This document shows positions 51,596 to 59,899 of a stretch of DNA of 64,000 nucleotides, piece by piece (position 1 is the first letter of the stretch; every line of letters starts with the position of its first letter). Position numbers and translations under genes: made by a program. Origin of the DNA: Candidatus Roseilinea sp. (GTDB taxonomy: Bacteria; Chloroflexota; Anaerolineae; J036; Brachytrichaceae). Location of the stretch: NCBI GenBank assembly GCA_025998955.1, contig AP024676.1, forward strand, positions 3,596,001 to 3,660,000. Reading direction: 5' to 3'. The notes under the pieces are model-generated. The model saw only the letters and a program-made list of their open reading frames with translations. It did no database searches and was not told the origin of the DNA.

Positions 51596-52189
51596 TTAGG
51601 ATGTGAATACGCTGTTCGTAGTTGCGCGTTGATCGGCCTGGCTGCCCTGCTTGATCGTCCAGGCAAAGGTGGGTTGAGGCGGGACGGGCACGCGGGCGCG
51701 TTCCTCGGCGGTCTTGGCGTGGCGACGCTGCAACTCGAGCTTCAAACTCTCCTCGCCCTTGCGCATCGCCCAACGATGATTGGCTGAGAAGATCGGCTTC
51801 ATGATGAACGAAAGAGTCTTGAGCAGGCCTTTCTCGGCGCTGATCTTCCAGTCGTAGGTGATATTCACGAAATCGCCGTCCTGCTCGAACGTCCAGATGC
51901 CGTGCCCGACGAAGTCGCCGGCAGCATCGAGGCGGAAGCCGTGCGGGGTGTTCACCTCGGTCACCTTGAACTGCCAGCGCAGCGTGTAGGGCAGCCAGCC
52001 CTTGGTGAACAAGCTGATCACTTTGCCCAGCCCGCGTGCGTCGCCGCGTTCGAGTTCCTTCACGTCCAGGTACACCGATGGCCACCAGCGCACCAGATCC
52101 GGCGCATTCCCGATAATCTCGTTGATCTCGTCGAGTGTGCTTTGCATCCGCCAGCGGGTGATGAAGTGATAGTCGTTCGTTGCCATCAT
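51596..52189 (-). CDS. SRPBCC/polyketide cyclase-like protein
   Basis: 197 residues (MMATNDYHFITRWRMQSTLDEINEIIGNAPDLVRWWPSVYLDVK, then GKVISLFTKGWLPYTLRWQFKV, IWTFEQDGDFVNITYDWKISAEKGLLKTLS). The order of strands and the long helix fits the START/SRPBCC fold seen in ligand-binding or cyclase proteins. An adjacent second ATG at 52186 is an equal start. The ligand is unknown. It is divergent from the homocysteine methyltransferase gene by 62 bp. Confidence 0.75.
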   Translation of the reverse strand: MMATNDYHFITRWRMQSTLDEINEIIGNAPDLVRWWPSVYLDVKELERGDARGLGKVISLFTKGWLPYTLRWQFKVTEVNTPHGFRLDAAGDFVGHGIWTFEQDGDFVNITYDWKISAEKGLLKTLSFIMKPIFSANHRWAMRKGEESLKLELQRRHAKTAEERARVPVPPQPTFAWTIKQGSQADQRATTNSVFTS

Positions 52190-52251
52190 GGACGGCGATT
52201 TTGATTCGCTGCATGCTCATTCGCCAGCCCAAAAACTGCTCAATTTAGAAT

Positions 52252-53178
52252 GTGTCTGTGGCGATCATTCTCGACGGCGCGATGGGCACGGAGCTGACGC
52301 GGCGTGGCGTGGACACGACTTTGCCGCTGTGGTCGGCCATCGCGCTCGACGCCGCGCCGGAGGTCGTCGCGCAAATCCACCGTGATTACTTGGACGCCGG
52401 TGCACACGTCATCACCACGAATACCTTTCGCACCAACGTGCGCGCGCTGGCCAAAGCCGGCATCGCACACCGTGCGCGCGAGCTGACCTTTCGTGCGGTC
52501 GAGCTGGCGCGGCAGGCTGTCGCTCAATGGAGACAAGGGGACAAGGGGACGGGAGGACAGGGGGAGCGTCTCCTGGTCTCCTGGTCTCCCGGTCTCCCTG
52601 TCCGAGTCGCCGGCAGCATCGCCCCCGTCGAGGATTGCTACTCGCCGGAGCTGGTTCCGAGCGACGCCGAATTGGCCGAGGAGCATGCCATCCTCGCGCG
52701 CAACCTGGCCGATGCCGGCGTGGACTTGATCCTGGTCGAGACGCAGAACACAGTTCGCGAGGCGGTCGCCGCTGCGCGCGCCGCGCGTGCTACGGGCAAG
52801 CCATTGTGGGTGAGCTTCACGCTGGACGACGGGAATCGCTTGCTGAGCGGCGAGTCGCTGCCCGACGCCGTTCGCGCCGTGCTGCCGTTCGCGCCAGAAG
52901 CAATCCTGGTCAACTGCATTCCGGTGAAGCAGGTGGCTTCGGCGCTGACGCTCCTGCGCCAGGCCGCGCCATCTCACATTGCCATCGGCGCGTATGGCAA
53001 CGTCGGCCATGTGGATGAGATAGTCGGCTGGACGCTGACGAACGCGGTTTCGCCGGAAGCGTATGCGGAGGCGGCCCGCGAGTGGCGCGACCTCGGCGCG
53101 ACGATCATCGGCGGCTGTTGCGGCACGACACCGGAGCACATCGCGGCGCTGCGCGACATAGACCGACATAGACCCTGA
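52252..53178 (+). CDS. Homocysteine S-methyltransferase (MmuM-like)
   Basis: 308 residues from the GTG at 52252 (MSVAIILDGAMGTELTRRGVDT). Zinc-site motifs VNCIPVKQ and the C-terminal IIGGCCGTTPEHIAAL are complete. The family uses S-methylmethionine or a related donor to make methionine. Residues about 90-118 (QWRQGDKGTGGQGERLLVSWSPGLPV) are an extra block encoded by a palindromic GGGACAAGGGG/TCTCCCTGTCC repeat (about 52530-52606). It breaks the otherwise normal barrel sequence but stays in frame. This is the clearest palindromic insert in the window. Confidence 0.88.
   Translation: MSVAIILDGAMGTELTRRGVDTTLPLWSAIALDAAPEVVAQIHRDYLDAGAHVITTNTFRTNVRALAKAGIAHRARELTFRAVELARQAVAQWRQGDKGTGGQGERLLVSWSPGLPVRVAGSIAPVEDCYSPELVPSDAELAEEHAILARNLADAGVDLILVETQNTVREAVAAARAARATGKPLWVSFTLDDGNRLLSGESLPDAVRAVLPFAPEAILVNCIPVKQVASALTLLRQAAPSHIAIGAYGNVGHVDEIVGWTLTNAVSPEAYAEAAREWRDLGATIIGGCCGTTPEHIAALRDIDRHRP
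52530..52606. repeat. Palindromic low-complexity insert in the homocysteine methyltransferase gene
   Basis: GACAAGGGGACAAGGGGACG and GGACAGGGGGAGC on one arm face CTCCTGGTCTCCTGGTCTCC and GGTCTCCCTGTCC on the other. The end arms GGACAGGGGGA / TCTCCCTGTCC pair with one mismatch. In frame, about 26 codons. Confidence 0.8.
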
Positions 53179-53196
53179 GTCAAAAGAAAGGTCTCG

Positions 53197-53292
53197 CTAC
53201 TTCACTTCACAGCCGGCGGCAGGCCGGCTGACGGCGGTGCGCGCCCAGTTGGTGAACTCAATGGGACGGTCGGGAGTGCGCAGGCGGTTCAT
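53197..53292 (-). CDS. Possible 31-residue remnant resembling an FAD-oxidase N-terminus
   Basis: A minus-strand ATG at 53292 with GGAGAAAGAG upstream gives MNRLRTPDRPIEFTNWARTAVSRPAAGCEVK and then TAG. FTNWARTAVSRPA recalls the NWAGNVRxxPA start of FAD-linked sugar-lactone oxidases. It is far too short to be functional. A hairpin at 53210-53230 lies in its last third. It could be a remnant or an unrelated short frame. Confidence 0.3.
   Translation of the reverse strand: MNRLRTPDRPIEFTNWARTAVSRPAAGCEVK
53210..53230. terminator. Hairpin downstream of the homocysteine methyltransferase gene
   Basis: Perfect 8-bp stem CAGCCGGC / GCCGGCTG with a 5-nt loop, 32 bp after the stop codon. It resembles the AGCCGG...CCGGCT hairpin of the 182-bp repeat units. 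It may act as a terminator or be a solo REP copy. Confidence 0.5.
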
Positions 53293-53357
53293 TGCTCTTT
53301 CTCCATGAAACGATTTAGGACGCACGCCGACATGGCATGCGTCCCAGATCGTTCGTG

Positions 53358-53882
53358 CTAGGGCGCTGCATCTGGGCGCGGGCCGACGAACTCGATCCCG
53401 TGCTTCGCAGCGATGCGCAACACGCGCGCCATGTCGGGTGGGCCGGATGGTCGGGGTGGATTGGCCGGATCGGTGATATGCACACCCAGTTCGGCGAAGA
53501 ATCGGTCCATGCCCGCTGGCGAGATCAGGGTGATGAAGTGCAGGGGCTGGCTGCCGTAGTTGCGATAGGTATGCGGCGTCATGCCGGGGATGTGCACGAT
53601 GTCGCCGGGCTTGGCTTCGATCTTCACCAGCTCGCCGCCGTGCAGCGTCTCGAATGTTGCGACACCTTCGAGGATGTAAAACGTCTCCTGCGGTTGGTGC
53701 GTATGCAGCGCGGGCGGGCCGCCGCCGGGCGGGCTGATCACCTCAACGACCGTGTATGCGCCGTTGGTTGCCTCGCCGGGGATCTTGATGATGACTTGAT
53801 CGGCCATCACCTGATACGCCTCGCCCCCTCTTGCCACGATGGTTTGAATCGTCCGATGAATCGTGTGATTGAGAGTTGTCAT
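53358..53882 (-). CDS. Cupin-domain protein
   Basis: 174 residues from the ATG at 53882 (MTTLNHTIHRT). Cupin motif 1 is GGPPALHTHQPQETFYILEGVATF, and motif 2 KPGDIVHIPGMTPHTYRNYGSQPLHFITL, together giving the His/Glu metal site. Small cupins of this kind serve as dioxygenases, isomerases or sensors; the specific role cannot be told. It lies between the hairpin region and the IS630 remnant. Confidence 0.88.
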   Translation of the reverse strand: MTTLNHTIHRTIQTIVARGGEAYQVMADQVIIKIPGEATNGAYTVVEVISPPGGGPPALHTHQPQETFYILEGVATFETLHGGELVKIEAKPGDIVHIPGMTPHTYRNYGSQPLHFITLISPAGMDRFFAELGVHITDPANPPRPSGPPDMARVLRIAAKHGIEFVGPRPDAAP

Positions 53883-53966
53883 GAACGCCATTGTGCGCAC
53901 GGCGATGCTCAGGCGACAGGCCAGGGAGTGCTCAATTTCTGCTCACGTTGGTTGATCGGTTACCGG

Positions 53967-54053
53967 TCAGCGCCCAAGTTGCTCGACGCTGGCGTAGCCG
54001 TTGGGGTAGGTGCGGTTCTTCATCTGTGTCAGCAGGCGCGGCGACTTATAATA
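53967..54053 (-). pseudogene. C-terminal stub of an unidentified gene abutting IS630
   Basis: The minus frame entering from the IS boundary reads YKSPRLLTQMKNRTYPNGYASVEQLGR then TGA. It has the look of a real protein end (conserved-looking NRTYPNGYASVEQLG) but its beginning is gone. No continuation is found across the element. I cannot name it. Confidence 0.35.
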
Positions 54054-55194
54054 CCGCTTGCGGAGTCAAGGTGTGCTAAATCAACTTGGCGTATGAGAAC
54101 AGGACGACCGCGACAACCGATTGAGATCGCTGAGAGCGTCGAGCAGTTGTAAGCCCTGTATCGCCAGGAGAAGGATGGCCTGAAGCGCCGGCGTTACCAG
54201 TTCGCCTACGAACTCAAACGCGGCACCAGCACCGATGCGGCCGCTAAAGCATGCGGAATCAGTGGCACGGCTGCCGATACGTGGGTGCGATGGCTACGCC
54301 AAGGTGGATTGACAGAATTGATCGCGGGGCATAGCTGGGGCGGGCGGCGGCATGTGGGCGGGCGGCTGAGCGAAGAGCAGGAAGGCGCGCTAGTGCAAGA
54401 GGCGGCCGCGGGCAAGATTCGGAGCATCCACGACGGCGTGGCGTGGGTGCAAGCGCGATGCCAGGTGCGATACACCTACTGGGGCATGCGCGGGGTGTTC
54501 GCGCGGCTGGGACTGCGCAAAAAGGTGCCCCGCCCGGCCAATGTCAAACGGAACGAAGCACGCCAAACGGCGTGGAGAGAGGGGGCTGTGTTACCAGCTG
54601 GCCCAAGCGGGCGTCAGGTTGGACGGCGCGATCATCATGAGCGATGAGATGCGGGTGGGTTTACATAGTCAGGTGCGCCGGCGCTGGTGTCCAGTCGGCA
54701 TGAAGCTGGTGCAGCCGCAGCAGATGCGGTTTGACCACCGCTGGCTGGTGCTCGGATTAGCCGTTACCCGGCTCAAGCTGCGCTGGCGTTGGCAGGCCAA
54801 CCTGCGTCAAGACAGCATGCTGGCGACGGTGCACGCCTGGCAGCAACATCCGGACGGCTTGGATGCTGTGGTGTGGGACAACGCGCCCGCTCACAAGACC
54901 AAGGCTGTTCGTACGGCCATCGCTGGCACTAGCACTGGCACTGGTGGTGCGGTGATCTTCCAACCGCCGTATGCGCCGGAGCTGAATCCCGTTGAGCGCA
55001 TCTTCGAATACCTACGTGACCACATTGAAGGCGAACTCTACGCCACCATCGAGGCCAAAATCGAGCGAGTCGAGCAGATATTGCATGCGTTAGCTGACGA
55101 CGCCGACGCACTTCGCAGGCTGGTTGATTGGCGTTGGATCAAAGACAACGTCCAGGCCCTGTCCTTATTTAGCACGCCTTGATGTGGCAGTTGG
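54054..55194 (+). mobile_element. IS630-family insertion sequence, decayed
   Basis: Ends at 54054-54081 and 55167-55194 form imperfect 28-bp inverted repeats sharing TCAAGG and GTGCTAAAT. The dinucleotide TA flanks both sides (54052-54053, 55195-55196), as expected for IS630/Tc1 elements that duplicate TA. The single transposase gene is broken by a stop and a frameshift. Confidence 0.85.
54093..55182 (+). pseudogene. IS630-type transposase with nonsense codon and frameshift
   Basis: From the ATG at 54093, MRTGRPRQPIEIAESVEQL runs into TAA at 54150 (CAA to TAA fits the family). The same frame continues with ALYRQEKDGLKRRRYQFAYELKRGTSTDAAAKACGISGTAADTWVRWLRQGG, a helix-turn-helix part. Near 54585 one extra G in a G-run shifts the frame. 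The DDE half then continues LCYQLAQAGVRLDGAIIMSDEMRVGLHSQ, AVVWDNAPAHKTKAV and PPYAPELNPVERIFEYLRDHIEGE, with the IS630 D-D-E pattern. Two lesions make it non-functional unless the second is a homopolymer sequencing error. Confidence 0.9.
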
Positions 55195-55219
55195 TATAAC
55201 TTAGACGAATCAATATAAT
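55191..55219 (+). promoter_or_regulatory. Hybrid promoter: IS630 end plus chromosomal -10
   Basis: A perfect TATAAT (55214-55219) lies 17 bp downstream of TTGGTA (55191-55196), the last bases of the IS630 end and the TA target. The predicted start, about seven bases after the -10, falls on or near the ATG at 55226, so the transcript may be leaderless. Confidence 0.55.
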
Positions 55220-55225
55220 GTCGCT

Positions 55226-55516
55226 ATGGAAACCGAGCCTCTCGCGCCTTTCACTGTGCCGATGTATGTCGCTACGGTGGACGAGGATCACAAAGTGGCG
55301 CTGCCGGAACATCTGCCCGTCGGCACGCGCGTGGGCATTATCATCTTGCCCTTTTCATCTGAAAGCGGCGCGCTCGCGCGCAAGGCTCACTTTGAAGCGG
55401 CGTTGGCCGATATCGAAGCTGCGATTGATCGCAGCCGAGCCGAGCCGATCACGTTGCCGCCCGACGAAGAGATTGACGCACTTATTGAAGACGCCCGTAA
55501 AGCGCCCCGCGATTAG
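55226..55516 (+). CDS. Antitoxin-like small protein
   Basis: 96 residues. It opens with a MYVATVDEDHKVALPEHLPVGTRVGIIILPF segment resembling a SpoVT/AbrB-type swapped hairpin, followed by an acidic helical tail ending EEIDALIEDARKAPRD. It stands 12 bp upstream of a PIN-domain toxin gene. No ribosome site is visible, and the upstream promoter suggests leaderless translation. Antitoxin assignment rests on size and context, since the toxin is recognised. Confidence 0.65.
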   Translation: METEPLAPFTVPMYVATVDEDHKVALPEHLPVGTRVGIIILPFSSESGALARKAHFEAALADIEAAIDRSRAEPITLPPDEEIDALIEDARKAPRD

Positions 55517-55528
55517 TTCGCGCTCACC

Positions 55529-55735
55529 ATGCGCGTCGTTCTTGACACCAATCAACTCGTGCGCGCGCTGGCGCGACCACCGCAACTTGCCACGTTCGTC
55601 ATGGCATGGCAGTCTGCGCGATTCGATGTGATCTGTTCGTTCCAATTGCTGGACGAATACGAACACGTGCTGAAACAACCGAAGATCAGGGCCTTGATCT
55701 ATCCCGAATCGTTGCGTGCTTTCCGCACAAGATAG
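55529..55735 (+). pseudogene. PIN-domain toxin, truncated
   Basis: Frame MRVVLDTNQLVRALARPPQLATFVMAWQSARFDVICSFQLLDEYEHVLKQPKIRAL... is the start of COG1569-type PIN toxins (first catalytic Asp in VLDTN and Glu in LLDEYEHVL). It stops at codon 69, whereas the family needs about 135-145 residues. The remaining conserved Asp motifs are missing. The toxin should be inactive, leaving the antitoxin unpaired. Confidence 0.75.
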
Positions 55736-55770
55736 CTGCGCAACTGATCATCTACCAGCCCGAAACTCGA

Positions 55771-57366
55771 TCACACCTTGATCATCGCAGGTGTGTCTGG
55801 ATAATCCTCTCGCTTGCGCGCCTCGTCTTGGATGACCTTCATCGCTGCCAGCGCGACATGCTCCTGCCACGGCCGGGCGGCCACCTGCACGCCCACCGGC
55901 AAACCGGTGCTGCCAAGGTCTACCCTGCGCGCTGCCATGCTCACCACGTCCGGCGAACGCGGCCGCGCGAGCGCCTCGTCGGGCCGCACGCGCGTCACCG
56001 GAACGACGCCGGCCGGATAGCCGATCAGGTTATAGACGATGCAATACGCGCCGCCGGTGATCAGCTCTCGGCTGGCGCCGTGAGGCCAGGCAGGGGAGAA
56101 GCAGGGCGGACTGAGCACGAGGTCCAGCGGCCCGCCATCGGCGCGATCCAGCGCCGCTGCGAAGGCACAACGATAGGCCTCGGCTTCGTTAGCGAGCCGC
56201 GGTATATCCTCAGCCGAGAAGCCGATGTTGTCGAGTTGCCGAGCGAAGTTCGCCTGGCGCAGTGCGGCGAGCATGCGCCGGATGCGCCGCACCGTTTGCG
56301 GCGAGCGTTGCGCGAGCCAGTAAAGCAAAGCGAGCTGAGGCTCGGGCTTGTCGTGCGCTAGGGCAGCGCGAAAGACCGGCGCGCCATTGGCGGTGAGCAT
56401 GCGCACATAGAGGGCTTCGGCCTGGCGCAGGTCGGGTGGCTCCCATTCGGTGACCTGCGCGCCGGCAGCGCGCAGCGTTGCCGCCGCCTCGCGCACGGCG
56501 CGCGCGACGGCGGGAGACGGCCGCATCAACCCGTCGCAGGTGAAGAATCCCACTCGCAACTTCGACACGTCAACCGCGTCCGGGTCGCCCAACGGCTGCG
56601 GCGATGGCAGACGTGGGTGAGGCAGAGCGCCGATCAACCGCAGCGCCAAGGCGAGATCGGCGACGTCGCGCGCCATCGGTCCGACGACGGAAGTGATTGG
56701 CCCGAACTCGAACGCGAGCTCGGAGAACCGGCTGTAGTCGTGTGTGCGCGGCGGCGTGGGCTTGAGGCTGACGATGCCGCAGAAGTGGGCTGGCAGGCGC
56801 AGGCTACCGCCGATGTCGGTGCCCAGGCCGAGGGGCGAGCCGCCGGCAGCGATGATCGCGCCTTCACCGCCGCTGCTGCCGCCGGGCGTGCGCGTCACAT
56901 CCCAGGGATTGTTTGTCCGGCCGTAGAGTGCATTGCTACTTTCGTTGTAGATCAACGCCTGCGGCACATTGGTCTTGCCGAGCACGATCGCACCACACTC
57001 GATCAGGCGCCGGACGTAGGGATCGTTGGCTTGTGGCGCATCATCGCGCCGCGAGGGCATCCCGAATGTGCTCGGCGTGCCCACGAGATCCAGACACTCC
57101 TTGATGGTGATCGGCACGCCGTGTAGGGGAGGCATCGGCTCGCCGCGCGCGCGTCGGGCGTCGGCTGCGTTCGCCTCGCGCAGCGCCAGGTCGAATCGCC
57201 GGACGACGACGGCGTTGATCGTGGGGTTGACTTCCTCGATGCGGGCGATGTGCGCCCGGACGACCTCGGCAGAGGAAACCTCGCCGCGCGCGATCAATTC
57301 CGCCAGTTGGGTCGCAGCGAGACCGGTGAGTGTGCTGGCCAGTGTGCGCGCCATACAAGCAATCAT
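55771..57366 (-). CDS. Amidase-signature family hydrolase
   Basis: About 531 residues from the ATG at 57366; MARTL at 57354 is also possible. The amidase triad is visible: Lys in HGVPITIKECLDLVG, Ser in TRTPGGSSGGEGAIIAAGG, and the nucleophile Ser in LGLGTDIGGSLRLPAHFCGIV. The C-terminal GYPAGVVPVTRV fits AS enzymes. It is not GatA by context, since no gatB/gatC is nearby. The substrate is unknown. Its stop lies just after the truncated PIN gene, on the other strand. Confidence 0.9.
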   Translation of the reverse strand: MIACMARTLASTLTGLAATQLAELIARGEVSSAEVVRAHIARIEEVNPTINAVVVRRFDLALREANAADARRARGEPMPPLHGVPITIKECLDLVGTPSTFGMPSRRDDAPQANDPYVRRLIECGAIVLGKTNVPQALIYNESSNALYGRTNNPWDVTRTPGGSSGGEGAIIAAGGSPLGLGTDIGGSLRLPAHFCGIVSLKPTPPRTHDYSRFSELAFEFGPITSVVGPMARDVADLALALRLIGALPHPRLPSPQPLGDPDAVDVSKLRVGFFTCDGLMRPSPAVARAVREAAATLRAAGAQVTEWEPPDLRQAEALYVRMLTANGAPVFRAALAHDKPEPQLALLYWLAQRSPQTVRRIRRMLAALRQANFARQLDNIGFSAEDIPRLANEAEAYRCAFAAALDRADGGPLDLVLSPPCFSPAWPHGASRELITGGAYCIVYNLIGYPAGVVPVTRVRPDEALARPRSPDVVSMAARRVDLGSTGLPVGVQVAARPWQEHVALAAMKVIQDEARKREDYPDTPAMIKV

Positions 57367-57431
57367 GGACGCACCTGCGAGCACGCGCAAGCGCCACCTG
57401 GGTTCGTGCAGCACCGCGCCGCCTCAAGCAA

Positions 57432-57469
57432 AAAGCGGCCTCGAGCCACAGCAAGGCCCGAGGCCGCCT
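57432..57469 (-). terminator. Rho-independent terminator of the small TM gene
   Basis: On the minus strand GCGGCCTCG...CGAGGCCGC forms a 9-bp stem directly followed by TTTTT. It lies between the stop of the 62-residue gene and the start of the amidase gene, in the right orientation for the former. Confidence 0.75.
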
Positions 57470-57490
57470 TATGCGGAGCATTTCATCGGC

Positions 57491-57679
57491 TCAAATCGCC
57501 AGCAGCAGGTAGGCCACGAAAAGCACAGCAGCTACCAGCAACGCACCGGCCAGCCCAATGGCGAGATTGCTTAGCCCGGCTCGACACTCCTCTGTGATGG
57601 GCAATCGCTCCTCGGTGGAGGCACGATAACTGGTCAGCGCGTAGCGCTCTACATCCGAGCCGGTAGTGGAATTGAGCAT
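57491..57679 (-). CDS. Small single-TM protein
   Basis: 62 residues with a strong AAGGAGGGG site before the ATG. A charged N-terminus (ERYALTSYRASTEERLPITEE) precedes one TM (LAIGLAGALLVAAVLFVAYLLLAI) to the end. An intrinsic terminator follows. The strong ribosome site and terminator argue for a real gene. Function is unknown. Confidence 0.7.
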   Translation of the reverse strand: MLNSTTGSDVERYALTSYRASTEERLPITEECRAGLSNLAIGLAGALLVAAVLFVAYLLLAI

Positions 57680-57930
57680 GTCCCCTCCTTGCGCATCGAA
57701 CGACTTTCAAAATCCCCCAAATCCCCCAATTCTTGCAGCTTCGATCCGATAGTCGCACATCAGCTGAAAATCATCACGCGTCATGGCGAAAACTTTTTGC
57801 CTTTTTAGTAGGAAGTAACTCGGCAAACTTAGACCCACCGGAACGGCGGCGGAGCAAGCGCTGAGAATTCACCTTGCGTATACTTCGCCGGTGCGACACA
57901 CTCGAATCTGACGATAAGGAAGCATCACTC

Positions 57931-58728
57931 ATGGGACTACTCACCGGCAAGACCGCGCTGATCTTCGGCGTCGCCAACGACCACAGCATTGCCTGGGGCA
58001 TTGCGAAGGCCTTCCATCGCGAGGGCGCGACGCTCGGCTTCAGCTATGCAGGGGAGAAACTCGAACGGCGCGTGCGCCCGCTGGCCGAATCCCTCGGTTC
58101 CGACTGGATCGAGCCCTGCGACGTGAGCAAGGACGAGGACATCGTGACGGTGATGGAAAAGGCCAAAGCGCGCTTCGGCACGATTGACGTCCTGGTGCAT
58201 TCGATCGCCTTCGCCCACCGTGACGACCTGACCGGCCCTTACCTCAACGTCTCCCGCCAGGGCTTCATGACCGCTATGGACATCAGCGTGTATTCGTTCA
58301 CGGCGCTGGCCCGCGCCGCCGCGCCGCTCATGCGGCCAAACGGTGCGCTGCTGACAATGACCTACATCGGCTCGCAGCGCGCCGTGCCGCACTACAACGT
58401 GATGGGGGTGGCCAAGGCCGCCCTAGAGGCGAGCGTGCGTTACCTGGCTGCCGATCTCGGCGCCGATGAGCGGCGCATCCGCGTCAATGCGATCTCTGCC
58501 GGACCGATTCGCACGCTGGCTGTGGCTGGCATCGCCGGCTCGCGCGCGCTCATCAACGAGTTCGGCAAGGTCAGCCTGTTGCGCCGCAACATCACCATCG
58601 AGGACGTCGGCAACGCGGCGGCTTACCTGTGCTCTGACCTCGCCGCCGGCGTCACCGGCGAGGTGCACTACGTGGACGCCGGCTTCAACGTCGGCTTCCC
58701 GCTGGGTGGCGACGACACCGGCGGATGA
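57931..58728 (+). CDS. fabI: Enoyl-ACP reductase FabI
   Basis: NADH-dependent last step of fatty acid elongation. 265 residues from the ATG at 57931 (AAGGA ten bases upstream). [35 protein letters not shown] is the FabI start, the catalytic pair lies in [22 protein letters not shown] (Tyr-x6-Lys), and [13 protein letters not shown] and [29 protein letters not shown] are typical. No other fab genes are nearby. The 251-bp upstream gap should hold its promoter; I could not assign one reliably. Confidence 0.95.
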   Translation: MGLLTGKTALIFGVANDHSIAWGIAKAFHREGATLGFSYAGEKLERRVRPLAESLGSDWIEPCDVSKDEDIVTVMEKAKARFGTIDVLVHSIAFAHRDDLTGPYLNVSRQGFMTAMDISVYSFTALARAAAPLMRPNGALLTMTYIGSQRAVPHYNVMGVAKAALEASVRYLAADLGADERRIRVNAISAGPIRTLAVAGIAGSRALINEFGKVSLLRRNITIEDVGNAAAYLCSDLAAGVTGEVHYVDAGFNVGFPLGGDDTGG

Positions 58729-58843
58729 GGCCTCGATTCTGATCCTGCGCGGGCGCGTTTGCCTCAATGCGCGCCGTCGGTACAATTCCAGAGGTTACGC
58801 TCGCAATTCGTACGACATCCTTCAAAACAGGAGAGCATCGGTG

Positions 58844-59788
58844 ATGAAAACCAAACTGCACGTGCGTGCGTTGTCGGCCATAGTGCTGGCTTCATTGATC
58901 TTGACGGGCTGCGGTGGAGGCGGTCCCTTCCGGCTGGTCTTCCCTCGCATCTTCGTGGAAGTAGATAAGGAGGGCTTCCCAACCGTCGCCGGCATCAATC
59001 CTGGCATGCTGCGCTTCTTCGGTATGGATCCGAATCAGTTCAAGATAGATCCGGCGACCGTGAGCAAGCTGACCGACTCCAACCTACAACACGTCGAGTT
59101 GCTCTTCCGAAACGACGGCCTGTACTGGTGGGCCAATGGCAAGTCACTCGTCCCCCTCACGTGGGACGACGCCTCGTTCGACAATACGAAAGACCTGATC
59201 ACCCGCTTCGTCAAGTTGGACGAAGCCACGAGCGGCGTGTTGAACAACGTGCTCCTGCCGGCGGCGCGCAGCATGGAGCAAAACGTCATTATCCGCTTCC
59301 CGATCAAGGACGGCCAGGCCGAAATTCCGTTGCGCGAGATGGGTGGGCCACTGCCTGAGCCTGGCGCAACGGTTGACCCCTCACTCATCGGCGGCCTGCG
59401 CCTGACGTTCGATGACGCCGGTGTTCCCTCCGTCGCCGGCTTGTCGTTCAGCGAGATCGAGAAGCTGGCCGGCGCCGACCTCAGCTCCGCCAAGCTGCCG
59501 CCCGACACGATCCAGCAGATGAAAGACGCGGGCATCCAGCACGTCACGATTCGCACCACACCCGAAGGCATCAAGATTTGGTCGAACGACAAGCTGCTGC
59601 CGACCCTGCGCTGGAGCGAGGAGACGCTGACCAACACCGCCGATACGTTGGCCAGTTTGGCGTTGATCGAGCCGGCGCTCGGCACCGTGATCAAGCAATT
59701 TCTGCCCTATTTGAACCGTGCCGACGTGGATCTGGTCCTCAAGTTCCCGACCGGCGGCGCCGCGCCGATCCCCGAGCCGGCGCGATAG
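58844..59788 (+). CDS. Lipoprotein with two tandem homologous domains
   Basis: 314 residues from the ATG at 58844 (CAGGAGA upstream); a GTG one codon earlier is possible. The signal and lipobox are LSAIVLASLILTGC. Two ~120-residue repeats follow: VDKEGFPTVAGINPGMLRFFGMDPNQFKIDPATVSKLTDSNLQHVELLFRNDGLYWWANGKSLVPLTWDD... and FDDAGVPSVAGLSFSEIEKLAGADLSSAKLPPDTIQQMKDAGIQHVTIRTTPEGIKIWSNDKLLPTLRWSEE (each shown in part). No name is recognised. It is probably an outer-face binding lipoprotein. A strong terminator follows. Confidence 0.75.
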   Translation: MKTKLHVRALSAIVLASLILTGCGGGGPFRLVFPRIFVEVDKEGFPTVAGINPGMLRFFGMDPNQFKIDPATVSKLTDSNLQHVELLFRNDGLYWWANGKSLVPLTWDDASFDNTKDLITRFVKLDEATSGVLNNVLLPAARSMEQNVIIRFPIKDGQAEIPLREMGGPLPEPGATVDPSLIGGLRLTFDDAGVPSVAGLSFSEIEKLAGADLSSAKLPPDTIQQMKDAGIQHVTIRTTPEGIKIWSNDKLLPTLRWSEETLTNTADTLASLALIEPALGTVIKQFLPYLNRADVDLVLKFPTGGAAPIPEPAR

Positions 59789-59806
59789 CGGCTGGCCCTG
59801 ACGTTC

Positions 59807-59834
59807 GAAGCCCCCGGCGCCGCCCGGGGGCTTC
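59807..59834 (+). terminator. GC-rich terminator after the duplicated lipoprotein gene
   Basis: Perfect 11-bp stem GAAGCCCCCGG / CCGGGGGCTTC with a 6-nt loop, 18 bp after the stop, followed by GTCGTTC. Confidence 0.75.
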
Positions 59835-59899
59835 GTCGTTCATGCAGGCATAGGCAGGTCTGGCAGCAGACCAATGTGCCGGAGCATGCCGGCGACGTC

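Noticed and set aside
54570-54600. Programmed frameshift in the IS630 transposase
   Set aside because: A separate in-frame stop codon at 54150 also breaks the gene, so decay (or a homopolymer error) explains the data better.
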